DNA of 64,000 nucleotides from Mycolicibacterium chubuense NBB4 (GTDB taxonomy: Bacteria; Actinomycetota; Actinomycetes; Mycobacteriales; Mycobacteriaceae). Below the pieces are notes generated by a model. The model was given only the letters and a program-made list of their open reading frames with translations. It did no database searches and was not told where the DNA came from. This document shows, in pieces, positions 26,599 to 35,054 of the stretch; the first letter of the stretch is position 1; each line of letters begins with the position of its first letter. The position numbers were made by a program, and so were the translations under genes. Location: positions 1,736,001 to 1,800,000 of the forward strand of contig NC_018027.1 of the NCBI RefSeq assembly GCF_000266905.1. Reading direction: 5' to 3'.

Positions 26599-27486
26599 AT
26601 GTCTGATCAGCCAAAGTCTTTCGGCATCATCGTCGGAGTCGACGGATCGGCGGCATCGAAGGTCGCAGTGGACTGGGCGGCTCGTGATGCCGCGATGCGC
26701 CGGGTTCCGCTCACCCTCGTGCACGTGCTGCCGGGGGCGGTCATGCAATCGTGGATCCAGGCACCGCTGCCGGCCGAGTACTTCGAGGACGAGAAGAAGG
26801 CCGGGGAGCAGATCCTGGCCGACGCGATGGCGGTGGTGAAGGCGGCCACCGCAGACGGCGAACTCTTCTGCATCAACCAGAAAGTCGTTTCCGGGCCGCC
26901 CATTCCGACTCTGGCCGATCTGACCAAGGACGCCGACATGATCGTCGTGGGCAGCCGCGGACTCAGCAAGTGGGGACGGCGGTTGCTCGGCTCGGTCAGC
27001 GCCGGGCTGGTCACTCACGCCAACTGCCCCGTCGCGGTCATCCATGACGAGGATCCGCTGATTCCGCATCCCTCGAAGGCGGCGGTCGTCGTCGGCATCG
27101 ACGGCTCGCCGGCGTCCGAGCACGCCACTGCGATCGCCTTCGACGAGGCCTCCCGCCGCGGGGTGGAACTGGTCGCGGTCCACACGTGGAGCGACGCGGG
27201 CTACGAGCTGCCCGAAGCCGCCTGGGTCGAGGTGCAGCCGGAGGAGGACATGCTGCTCGCCGAGCGCCTGGCCGGATGGTGTGAGCGCTATCCCGACGTC
27301 ACCGTGCGCCGCGTCGTCCGTCGTGACCAGCCGGCCCGCCGCTTGCTCGAGGAAGCCGAGAAGGCGCAGCTGCTGGTGGTCGGCAGCCACGGCCGCGGCG
27401 GGTTCGCCGGGATGCTGCTCGGCTCGGTCGGCTCGGAGGTCGCACAGTCGGCCCGCAAACCGGTGATCGTCGCCAGGCGGTCCTGA
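26599..27486 (+). CDS. Tandem-domain universal stress protein
   Basis: A 295-residue protein of two UspA domains (about 1-150 and 160-295). Each has the ATP-binding pattern G-x2-G-x9-GS: GSRGLSKWGRRLLGS in the first and GSHGRGGFAGMLLGS in the second, so both may bind nucleotide. Domain openings IVGVDGSAAS and VVGIDGSPAS are typical. Mycobacteria carry many such proteins in the dormancy regulon. A clear ATAAGGAGA precedes the ATG and a DosR box lies upstream. It converges on the acyl-CoA dehydrogenase operon, 7 bp apart. Confidence 0.92.
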   Translation: MSDQPKSFGIIVGVDGSAASKVAVDWAARDAAMRRVPLTLVHVLPGAVMQSWIQAPLPAEYFEDEKKAGEQILADAMAVVKAATADGELFCINQKVVSGPPIPTLADLTKDADMIVVGSRGLSKWGRRLLGSVSAGLVTHANCPVAVIHDEDPLIPHPSKAAVVVGIDGSPASEHATAIAFDEASRRGVELVAVHTWSDAGYELPEAAWVEVQPEEDMLLAERLAGWCERYPDVTVRRVVRRDQPARRLLEEAEKAQLLVVGSHGRGGFAGMLLGSVGSEVAQSARKPVIVARRS

Positions 27487-27493
27487 CCGTCGT

Positions 27494-28636
27494 TCAGCGC
27501 GTGGTGAGCTGCGCGTAGCGGGTGATGTGGTGGTCGGTCGAGCCGAACTCGTACTGCAGCGCCGTCAGACGTTTGAAGTAGTGCCCGATGGCGAGTTCCT
27601 CGGTCATGCCCATGCCTCCGTGCAGCTGCACCGCCTGCTGGCCGACGAACTGCGCCGCCCGCCCGGTGGTCGCCTTGGCCGCCGAGACCGCGCGGGCACG
27701 GGTGGGCTCGGATTCCTCGAGGTTGAGGATCGCCAGATGGACGGCGGCTGAGGCTTGTTCGACCTCCATGTACATGTCCACCATGCGGTGTGCAAGGACC
27801 TGGAAGCCGCCGATCGGCTGGCCGAACTGCTGACGCTGCTTGCAGTACTCGACGGTGTCGGCGAGCACTTTGCGCATACACCCCACCGCTTCCGCGCACA
27901 CCGCGGCGGCGCCTTCGTCCCGCGCCCGAGCGATCGACGGCCACGCGCCGCCTTCCGGGCCGAGCAGCGCCGCGGCCGGTACCCGCACTCGGTCCAGCAC
28001 GAGGTCGGACGCGCGTCGGTCGTCGATGGTCCGATAGTCGTGCTTCTCGAAACCCGTTGGTGCCGAGGATATATCGATGACGAACAACGAGATGCCCGCC
28101 ACGTCGTCGTGCTCGCCGGACGTCCTGGCGGTGATGAGGACGTGGCCGGCCAGCGGGGTGCCGGTGGACATGATCTTCGAACCGGTGAGCACCCAGTCGT
28201 CGCCGTCGCGCTCGGCCGTCGTGGTGACGTCGCGCCAGTGCTCGCCGGAGCCCGGTTCCGTGGCCGCCAGGGTGACGACCGCGGTGCCGGACACGATCTG
28301 TTCGAGGAGGCCGGCGGCCACCTCGCCGCCGGCGCGACGCAGAAGCCCCGCGGCCACGACCGCGGTGTCGACATAGGGTTCGACCACCAGGTTGTGGCCC
28401 AGCGCCTCGGCGATGAGCATCATCTCGACCGGACCGCCGCCGATGCCACCGCAGTCCTCGGGCAGCGCCGCGCCGAGGATGCCGAGTTCGTCGGCGAAGG
28501 CCCGCCAGATCTGGGGTTGCCAACCCTGGCCGGTCTTGGCCGCCGACCGGCTCTTCTCCAGGTCGTAGCGCGTCGCGAGGAACCGGGTCAACCCGTCGCG
28601 AAGGAGTTGCTGTTCGTCGTTGATCTTGAAGTCCAT
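27494..28636 (-). CDS. Acyl-CoA dehydrogenase, second subunit of a probable heteromer
   Basis: A 380-residue FAD-dependent acyl-CoA dehydrogenase. It starts immediately after the stop of the upstream paralogue (TGAATG), so the two are stoichiometrically coupled. The C-terminal region reads YEFGSTDHHITRY where single-type enzymes usually have the YEGTSEIQ catalytic segment, so its active site differs from standard homotetrameric enzymes. Adjacent divergent paralogues of this kind form alpha2beta2 dehydrogenases in mycobacterial steroid side-chain degradation. Which substrate this pair uses is not clear. Confidence 0.85.
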   Translation of the reverse strand: MDFKINDEQQLLRDGLTRFLATRYDLEKSRSAAKTGQGWQPQIWRAFADELGILGAALPEDCGGIGGGPVEMMLIAEALGHNLVVEPYVDTAVVAAGLLRRAGGEVAAGLLEQIVSGTAVVTLAATEPGSGEHWRDVTTTAERDGDDWVLTGSKIMSTGTPLAGHVLITARTSGEHDDVAGISLFVIDISSAPTGFEKHDYRTIDDRRASDLVLDRVRVPAAALLGPEGGAWPSIARARDEGAAAVCAEAVGCMRKVLADTVEYCKQRQQFGQPIGGFQVLAHRMVDMYMEVEQASAAVHLAILNLEESEPTRARAVSAAKATTGRAAQFVGQQAVQLHGGMGMTEELAIGHYFKRLTALQYEFGSTDHHITRYAQLTTR

Positions 28637-29869
28637 TCAGAGCCCCAATGCCGCTTTGGCCAGTATGTTGCGTTGAATCTCGTTGCTGCCCGCGTAGATC
28701 GAGCCGGCCCGGTCGTTGAAGTAGCGCAGCGGGGCGACCGCCTGCCACGGCTCGCCGCTGACATATCCGTCGGCCGGGGGCTCGAAGTCGGCGATGGGTC
28801 CGCCCGGACAGGTCGCGTGCGGCTGGTAGGCACGACCCCGCGGGCCGGCCGCCTCCATCGCGAGTTCGGTGATCTTCTGGCTCAATTCGGTGCTGAGCAC
28901 CTTGAGCATCGAGGATTTGGCTCCCGGATTGCCGCCTCCGGCGACCACTGCCAGCACCTGGTACTCGAGGATCTCGAGCACCTCGGTGCGGATACGCGCG
29001 TCCGCCAAGCGGCGTGCGAATGCCGGATCGTCGAGCAGTCGGCCGCCGGCCGGCCCCGGCTGCTCCGCGGCGACCGACGCGATCTCCTCGGCCATCACCT
29101 GCAGCGCCGGAGCGCTCGCACCTCCACCGCGCTCGAACTCCAGCAGGTACTTGGCCACCGTCCAGCCGTCGTCGATGTCGCCGAGCACGTTGGCCTTGGG
29201 CACTCGCACGTCATCGAAGAACACCTGGTTCTGCACCTCCTCGCCGGAGGTCATCACCAGCGGGCGGATCTCGATGCCGGGCGAGGTCATGTCGATGAGG
29301 ACGAACGTGATGCCCCGCTGCTTCTTCTCCGAACGGGTTGTGCGCACCAGCGCGAACATCCAGTTGGCTTCCCGCGCGTGCGTCGTCCAGATCTTGCTGC
29401 CCGTACAGACCAGATGGTCGCCGTCGTCTCGGGCGGCCATCGACAGGGCGGCAAGGTCCGAGCCCGCCTCGGGCTCGGAGTACCCCTGGCAGAAGAACAC
29501 CTCTCCGGTGAGGATCCGCGGCAGGAAGTGGTCCTTCTGCTCCTGCGTGCCGAACCTGATGATGGCGTGCGCGACCATCCTGATCCCCATCGGCGACAGC
29601 GACGGCGCCCCGGCCAGCGTCGACTCCCGGCTGAAGATGTAGTGCTGGGTCAGTGTCCAGTCACATCCGCCGTGGGCGACCGGCCAGGCGGGTGCGGCCC
29701 AGCCACGCTCGTGGAGAATCCGCTGCCACTCCATGCTGGCCTCGTGATCGGCGTACACGCTCGTCATCAGCCGTCCTGCGCGACGCAGTTCCGGGGTCAA
29801 CTTGTCGTCGAGGAAGGCGCGTACCTCGTCGCGGAACGCTTGGTCGGCGGCCGACCATTGCAGGTCCAT
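28637..29869 (-). CDS. Acyl-CoA dehydrogenase, first subunit of a probable heteromer
   Basis: A 410-residue acyl-CoA dehydrogenase with FAD-binding segment FCQGYSEPEAGSDLAAL and C-terminal YAGSNEIQRNILAKAALGL, the version seen in FadE proteins of alpha2beta2 type. The Ala in YAGSNEIQ replaces the Glu base of the standard YEGTSEIQ motif, so the base, if present, lies elsewhere or in the partner. Its promoter contains the small palindrome at 29907-29922. Confidence 0.85.
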   Translation of the reverse strand: MDLQWSAADQAFRDEVRAFLDDKLTPELRRAGRLMTSVYADHEASMEWQRILHERGWAAPAWPVAHGGCDWTLTQHYIFSRESTLAGAPSLSPMGIRMVAHAIIRFGTQEQKDHFLPRILTGEVFFCQGYSEPEAGSDLAALSMAARDDGDHLVCTGSKIWTTHAREANWMFALVRTTRSEKKQRGITFVLIDMTSPGIEIRPLVMTSGEEVQNQVFFDDVRVPKANVLGDIDDGWTVAKYLLEFERGGGASAPALQVMAEEIASVAAEQPGPAGGRLLDDPAFARRLADARIRTEVLEILEYQVLAVVAGGGNPGAKSSMLKVLSTELSQKITELAMEAAGPRGRAYQPHATCPGGPIADFEPPADGYVSGEPWQAVAPLRYFNDRAGSIYAGSNEIQRNILAKAALGL

Positions 29870-29906
29870 GCGGGTTACCTCTCTGCCGGTGTCCCCGACA
29901 GAGTAA

Positions 29907-29922
29907 ACCTAGTTAGTTAGGT
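29907..29922. promoter_or_regulatory. Palindrome in the acyl-CoA dehydrogenase promoter
   Basis: ACCTA and TAGGT flank GTTAGT, inside a TTAG-repeat stretch, 38 bp upstream of the start codon at 29869. It is a plausible TetR or GntR operator. It does not match the KstR motif (AAC and GTT are three rather than two bases apart). Confidence 0.45.
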
Positions 29923-30211
29923 GAGCGGATTGAGGGGTGAGTAACGAGGTGCCTTCGCGACGATTCCGGCGACGGGAATTGCCGTCGCAAACTGCCCCGG
30001 CTTGCGATATCGGGGTATCCCGACGCCATCGGGGAGTTCTGCGCGGTTGCATGTTTCGTTTGTTGCCCCCGCCGGTGACGGCAAATTCCCGGCGACTCCA
30101 TCACCGCGGTGGCAACTCTGTGACCAGGCGGCTTGGTGGCGATATGCAGCCTGGCATAGCCTTTTCGCGGCAGAAGTATCTTCATCGACGGCAAACTCGA
30201 GGCGAATAACC
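29923..30211. other. Intergenic leader region with hairpins
   Basis: No gene is seen in this stretch. It contains a perfect hairpin at 29969-29988 (GCGACGG, six-base loop, CCGTCGC), further G/C-rich inverted repeats, and CCAGGC/GCCTGG arms 19 bases apart near the downstream end. It could be the structured 5' leader of the gene at 30212. I could not match it to a known riboswitch. Confidence 0.4.
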
Positions 30212-30997
30212 GTGTCATGGGAGCTCGATTGGGACGACGAAGTCGACGTCGTCTGCAGCAACGCCGGCCTCGCCGGTCTGGCGAGTGCGGTCGCCGCTGC
30301 CGATGCCGGTGCCGACGTGTTCGTGGCGGACGGACCTCCCGACGCGCGCAGATGGCTGTTGCCGGAGTGCGCAGACCCTGACACCGCGTCGTACTTCCAT
30401 CAGCTGACCGCCGATCTGAGCGTCGACGACCTGCCGCCCGTCGACTCCGATCTGCCGGTGCGACTGGTGCAGGCTGCCCCACCGGCGGGACGGAGCGCGC
30501 CGCCGTTCATCGGTTCGAGGCTGCGCGACTGGGCCGCACTCTGCATCGGGTCCCCGACGGGCTACCTGTACAGCCGGATCGGCGATCAGACCGCCTCCCG
30601 TGTCGCGAACGCCGCCGGCGAACTCTTCGAGGTGACCGAGGTCGGGTCCGTCGTGCCGGATCCACAGGATCCGAGCGGTTCTGTCGCCCGGTGGCTCGCC
30701 GACGAAGCGCAGACCCGCTCGGTCGACGTCGTGGCGGTCACCGGGTTCGAACGCCTCGTCTTCGAGGAAGGCATGGTGACCGGCGCGGTCTTCGCCACCG
30801 GCACCGGCCCGCTCGCGGTCCGCGCCCGCCACGGGGTGCTGATCTGCCGGGCCGCCGCCCGCGACAGCGCAGCAGGCCGTGCCCCGACCGAGGGAGAACC
30901 TCTTCTGCGCGTGGCGCTGGTCGGCAAGGAGGGCAGCCGCTTCGGCCGGGTGGAGCTCTTGACGAGCGACTCCGCCGTCGCTTCCGGTCCGTGGTGA
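30212..30997 (+). CDS. Degenerate flavoprotein-like protein, unknown function
   Basis: A 261-residue protein whose N-terminus (EVDVVCSNAGLAGLASAVAAAD then GADVFVADG) follows the beta-alpha-beta pattern of FAD-dependent dehydrogenases such as the KstD/fumarate reductase family. The usual GxGxxG is reduced to N-A-G-L-A-G and the protein is about half the usual length, with no catalytic domain. Dinucleotide binding is therefore doubtful. GTG is the only reasonable start. Its stop directly abuts the stop of the convergent GGDEF-EAL gene. Confidence 0.6.
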   Translation: MSWELDWDDEVDVVCSNAGLAGLASAVAAADAGADVFVADGPPDARRWLLPECADPDTASYFHQLTADLSVDDLPPVDSDLPVRLVQAAPPAGRSAPPFIGSRLRDWAALCIGSPTGYLYSRIGDQTASRVANAAGELFEVTEVGSVVPDPQDPSGSVARWLADEAQTRSVDVVAVTGFERLVFEEGMVTGAVFATGTGPLAVRARHGVLICRAAARDSAAGRAPTEGEPLLRVALVGKEGSRFGRVELLTSDSAVASGPW

Positions 30998-32860
30998 CTA
31001 CAGCCGGCCGGACGCCGAGAACTGCAGGGGGATCCGCCCTTTGGCGAGCAGCGACTCCAGGGCCGCCCCCGGGATGGGACGCGACAGCAGGAAGCCCTGC
31101 GCCCGGTGGCACCCGTGCCGCAGCAGCGTCAGGGCAGCCGCCTCGGTTTCCACGCCCTCGGCGACGAGCTCCAGTCCGAACGCTTCGGCGAGCGCGATGA
31201 CGGCTCGCACGATCGCGAGATCCCCTGGGTCGGAACCGAGTTCACGCACGAAGCCCTTGTCGATCTTGAGGGTGTCGACGGGCAGCGACTTCAGGTGCGA
31301 CAGCGCGCTGTAGCCGGTACCGAAATCGTCGATGGCCACCTGCACGCCGGCCTCTTTGAGCCCGGCGAGGGTGATCCTGGTGGTCTCGATGTCCTGCACG
31401 ACCACACTCTCGGTGATCTCCAGGCAGACCGAGTTGTGGGCCAGGCCGAACTCGGCCATGATGCCGGCGACCGACTCGACGAAACCGTCGGTCACCAGCT
31501 GTACCGGTGAGACGTTGAGGCGCAGCACGATGTCGCCGCCGACGCCGCGGGACTGCCAGCCCGCGAATTCGGCGCACGCGCTGCGCATCACCCAGCGACC
31601 CAGCTCGCCCGCGAGATTGATCGATTCGGCCACGCCGATGAACGATTCGGGGGACAACAGCCCGCGCGTGGGGTGCTGCCAGCGCACCAACGCCTCTGCG
31701 GCGAGGATCTCTCCCGACCGCATGTCGACCTCGGGCAGATAATGCAGCAGCAGCGCGCCGTTCTCGATCACGCTCTGCAGGTGCAGCTCGATGTCGTTGC
31801 GGAATTCACTTCTCATCGACATGTCGTCGGTGAAGACCGCCACCTTGTTGCCGCCGGAGTTCTTGGCGGTCAGCACTGCCTGGTCGGCCCGCCGCAACAG
31901 GTCGGACGTCGTGTCCTGACCCGGCATGCCCAGCGCCACGCCGATGCTCACCGTGCGGGTGAGCATCTCGCCGTCGATCGACACGCGCTCCCGCAGAGTC
32001 GACTGGAGCTGGTATGCCAGCGCTTCGGCGGACTCGGCATCCATCGGCCTCGTCGGCACCACGACGAACTCGTCTCCGCCGAGCCGGGCGATCAGGTTGG
32101 AGCCCTCCGCGCCCCGGCGCAGACGTTCGGCCAGCACCCGGATGAACCAGTCGCCCGCGGTGTGACCGAGGTAGTCGTTGATCGCCTTGAGGCGATCGAG
32201 GTCGAAGAACAGCGCCGACACCGGCCCGGGTTGTCCCTCGGCGAGCCGCGCGTCGAGGTGCGCCAGCAGCGCGCGTCGATTGTGCAGGCCGGTCAGGTCG
32301 TCGTGCTCGGCCAGGTAGCGCAGCTGCTCCTCGGCCTGGACCCGAGCCTGTACCTGTGCGAACAGCGAGGCGATCGCTTCGAGAGCGTTGAGTTCCTCCG
32401 GGCTCCACTCCCTGTCGCCGAACTTGACGAAACCGAGCACGCCCGTGGTGACGTCGCCCGAGACCAGGGGAGCGGCGGCCATCGACGTGGCCGGGATCGC
32501 GCGACCCTCCTCGATGCGCTTCTGATAGTCGTCGGTCGCGGGTTCGGGCCGGAAGACCATCGGCTTCTTGCCGTGTTCGGACTGCGCGAAGACCGGGTCG
32601 GCGTCGGCGAAATAGACGAGCGCAAGCGGGTCGGGGTCGGGGACGCCGGGTCGCACCGGCCACTCCGCGACCAGTCTCGATGCGCGGATGGCGTGGTCGT
32701 TGTAGCGCAGGAAGCTGACATCGACGCCGAGGTAGGCCACCAGGTCGGCCAGCACCTCCTGACTGACCTGCACGGAGGTGGCTGCGTTCGCCGCCATCAA
32801 CTGGGTAGCCACGGAGGTGACCACCAAGTCGAGACTGCGTTGCGCGGCGCTCTGGGACAT
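30998..32860 (-). CDS. GAF-GGDEF-EAL bifunctional c-di-GMP enzyme
   Basis: A 620-residue cytoplasmic protein: GAF domain (about 20-170), GGDEF domain (about 180-345) with intact RLGGDEF at 259-265, and EAL domain (about 355-610) with intact EALVRW at 389 and DDFGTGYSAL. Both synthesis and breakdown of cyclic di-GMP are thus possible. The residues where an inhibitory RxxD site would sit are EGSN, so product inhibition through that site is absent. It corresponds to Rv1354c of M. tuberculosis and the M. smegmatis bifunctional DGC. It is the last gene of a three-gene operon, 7 bp after the E1-nitroreductase gene. A GAF ligand is unknown. Confidence 0.92.
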   Translation of the reverse strand: MSQSAAQRSLDLVVTSVATQLMAANAATSVQVSQEVLADLVAYLGVDVSFLRYNDHAIRASRLVAEWPVRPGVPDPDPLALVYFADADPVFAQSEHGKKPMVFRPEPATDDYQKRIEEGRAIPATSMAAAPLVSGDVTTGVLGFVKFGDREWSPEELNALEAIASLFAQVQARVQAEEQLRYLAEHDDLTGLHNRRALLAHLDARLAEGQPGPVSALFFDLDRLKAINDYLGHTAGDWFIRVLAERLRRGAEGSNLIARLGGDEFVVVPTRPMDAESAEALAYQLQSTLRERVSIDGEMLTRTVSIGVALGMPGQDTTSDLLRRADQAVLTAKNSGGNKVAVFTDDMSMRSEFRNDIELHLQSVIENGALLLHYLPEVDMRSGEILAAEALVRWQHPTRGLLSPESFIGVAESINLAGELGRWVMRSACAEFAGWQSRGVGGDIVLRLNVSPVQLVTDGFVESVAGIMAEFGLAHNSVCLEITESVVVQDIETTRITLAGLKEAGVQVAIDDFGTGYSALSHLKSLPVDTLKIDKGFVRELGSDPGDLAIVRAVIALAEAFGLELVAEGVETEAAALTLLRHGCHRAQGFLLSRPIPGAALESLLAKGRIPLQFSASGRL

Positions 32861-32867
32861 CGTGAAG

Positions 32868-35054
32868 TCAGAATACGGGCGGTACAGCGTTTTCGAGTGG
32901 CCGTCGGCGGCTGCGGGTCGAGGCGCGCGGAGCCGTCGTGAGTCGGAAGACCAGGATTTGGGCCTCCCCGTCCCGGGTCCCCGTCATGTGACGAAACTGT
33001 GATCGGAGGTCACCGAGGCTGGAGGCGAACGCCGGCGCCACCTCTCCGAGTTCTGCGGTGTCGTGGGCGAACAGGAACGGTGGGGAGATCGGCTGCACCG
33101 CGAGTCCGTGCTGCTGCGCGGTGAGCCACACCGCCTCGGCGGCGGCTCCGCCTCGCGCATAACCGCTCAGGGAGAGGTCGTCGGCCACGACGACCGCCAG
33201 CGCGGAGCTCTGCGACACCCGCACCCGGGTGTCGGCGCCGAGCACCGCTCCGGCATCCCAGTCACCCAGCAGAGCCATGACCTCGGGCCTGCGCAGGATG
33301 TCCAGAGTCACGAGTTCCGCAGGGTGCAGTTCCAGGCTGCGCACGTCGATTCCCGACTCCAGCGAGTCCTGCCCGGGCCACTTCAGCTCGGCGGCCATCT
33401 CGGCGTGCAGCTTCGGCGTCAGGTAGCGGATGCGGTCGGCTTCTGCCAGCAGGGCGCCGGCTCGATCGATGTCGGTCCGGTCGTCGACCAGTTCCAGACG
33501 GGCGCCTTCGGTCCGCGCCGCGGCGCGCAGCGCGTCGGCGGCTTCACGGGATAACGGCGACGGCGTCCCGGGGCGCCGGTTGGTCTCCCGGGTGTCGAGC
33601 ATCGGATACAGCGCGGCCAGGCGATCGGTGGCGGCGCCGCCGCCGGCGAGCTCGACGACCGCCTCCAGCAGAGGATGACTGTCGTTCTCGGAGAAGCGGA
33701 CCGCGCCCAGGATGCCGTGTGCGGCAGCGGCGACCCGCGCGTTGAACACCGCTGCGCCCACTGCCACGGCGCTGCCCCGCATGCCGACGTCCATCGTCGT
33801 CGCGTACTGCGGAGCCAGCTGGATCGTCACCGCGTTGCGGCTGGCCTCGATGTGCCACGGTTGCGAGTTGCCGCCCGAGGGTGCCCGGCTCGCGGCGAGC
33901 GCGACCGCGTGCACCGCGTGCTCGGGCGCGATGGCCGCGTCGTCGGCGGGGATCGACGGCGGCGGCGCCGGTTCCTGCGCGGTCGGGTCGGTCAGCGCAT
34001 CGAGCGCCGCGGCGACATCGACGCGGACCCGCCCCGACGACAGGGCCTCACCGAGGCCGATCCTGCGGACGGCTTCGGCGACGGCGGACGCGCCGACCAG
34101 CACGTCTCCGACGAGCTGAGGCCAGGTGGACAGGGACTGGCCCACTTCGACCAGCGATGCCGCTCCACGTGCCGACAGGCTTTTGCCGTCGATCAACCGC
34201 AGCACGTGCGGGATCTTCTCGCGGTTGTCCAGACCGGCCAGACGCGCTGCGTCGAGGTCGCCGAGCAGTCCGTGGAAGATGGGCCGATCGGGCTCGAGGT
34301 CGAAGCGCTCGACATCGACGAGGCCGCGGTCGCTGGTGGCCATCAGAACCGGTTGGCGGCGGGCGCGGGCTGCTTCGCGTAGAAGCGCTTTGACGTCGAG
34401 GGAATCGCACTCCTCGATGACGATGTCGAGGCCGTCGAGGAATTCACCGATCGTGTCGGCGGTCAGCCCCGACTCCAGCACGCGCACCTCCGCGTAGGGG
34501 TCGATCTCCGCGATGCGCCGGGCCGCGACCCTCGCCTTGTTCACCCCGATGTCGAAAACCGTTGCGGGAACCCGATTGAGGTTGGACAGCTCGAGGTCGT
34601 CGAAGTCCGCCAGCCGGATCATGCCGCACAGCCCCTGCATCACCAGCGTGTGCGCGATGGCGTGCCCGACGCTGAGACCGACCACGCCGACGCGCAACGA
34701 CGACAGTCTCTGCTGTTCCTCGGAGGTGATGAGGTTGCGATTGCGGTCGGCGCGGACCCGGGCGTACGCGCGCGGACCGAGGATGCCGACGAGCGCACGA
34801 CGCCACGGGTAATAGGCCCAGCGGTGCGGTTCGGAGATCAGTTCCGGGCCGGCGTGCGGGAGCAGTCCGGCCAACGTAGCGGCCTGCTCGGGCGTCGAGT
34901 CCAGCACCTCGACGGCGGGGTCGGCCCGCAGAACCTCGAGGGTGCGCCCGTCGCCGGGCCGGTCCGGGTCGAGAACCACCGCCTCGCCGGCGCTCTGAGT
35001 GGCGAACAGTCCGGCGGGAGCGGTCGCAGGGGTCTCAGAGTGCTCAAACGTCAC
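32868..35054 (-). CDS. E1-like (ThiF/MoeB) and nitroreductase fusion protein
   Basis: A 728-residue two-domain protein. Residues about 115-330 are E1/ThiF-like: RVGVVGLSVGH for nucleotide binding and ADFDDLELSNLNR, the ATP-site signature. The CxxC zinc pairs of MoeB/ThiF are not seen. From about residue 390 a nitroreductase-type FMN domain follows, opening RAPSGGNSQPWHI. It matches the M. tuberculosis Rv1355c layout. E1 plus flavin oxidoreductase are the parts used in peptide heterocycle formation, so adenylation and oxidation of a peptide or amino acid is conceivable. It is coupled to the GNAT-like gene (ATGA) and lies 7 bp before the c-di-GMP enzyme gene. Confidence 0.85.
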   Translation of the reverse strand: MTFEHSETPATAPAGLFATQSAGEAVVLDPDRPGDGRTLEVLRADPAVEVLDSTPEQAATLAGLLPHAGPELISEPHRWAYYPWRRALVGILGPRAYARVRADRNRNLITSEEQQRLSSLRVGVVGLSVGHAIAHTLVMQGLCGMIRLADFDDLELSNLNRVPATVFDIGVNKARVAARRIAEIDPYAEVRVLESGLTADTIGEFLDGLDIVIEECDSLDVKALLREAARARRQPVLMATSDRGLVDVERFDLEPDRPIFHGLLGDLDAARLAGLDNREKIPHVLRLIDGKSLSARGAASLVEVGQSLSTWPQLVGDVLVGASAVAEAVRRIGLGEALSSGRVRVDVAAALDALTDPTAQEPAPPPSIPADDAAIAPEHAVHAVALAASRAPSGGNSQPWHIEASRNAVTIQLAPQYATTMDVGMRGSAVAVGAAVFNARVAAAAHGILGAVRFSENDSHPLLEAVVELAGGGAATDRLAALYPMLDTRETNRRPGTPSPLSREAADALRAAARTEGARLELVDDRTDIDRAGALLAEADRIRYLTPKLHAEMAAELKWPGQDSLESGIDVRSLELHPAELVTLDILRRPEVMALLGDWDAGAVLGADTRVRVSQSSALAVVVADDLSLSGYARGGAAAEAVWLTAQQHGLAVQPISPPFLFAHDTAELGEVAPAFASSLGDLRSQFRHMTGTRDGEAQILVFRLTTAPRASTRSRRRPLENAVPPVF

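Noticed and set aside
27755-29920. Open frame of more than 700 codons on the plus strand across both acyl-CoA dehydrogenases
   Set aside because: Antisense to two genes with intact motifs; composition is that of a shadow frame.
29923-30211. Cyclic di-GMP (GEMM) or cyclic di-AMP riboswitch in the leader near the GGDEF gene
   Set aside because: The conserved core sequences of these classes are not visible; only generic hairpins are.
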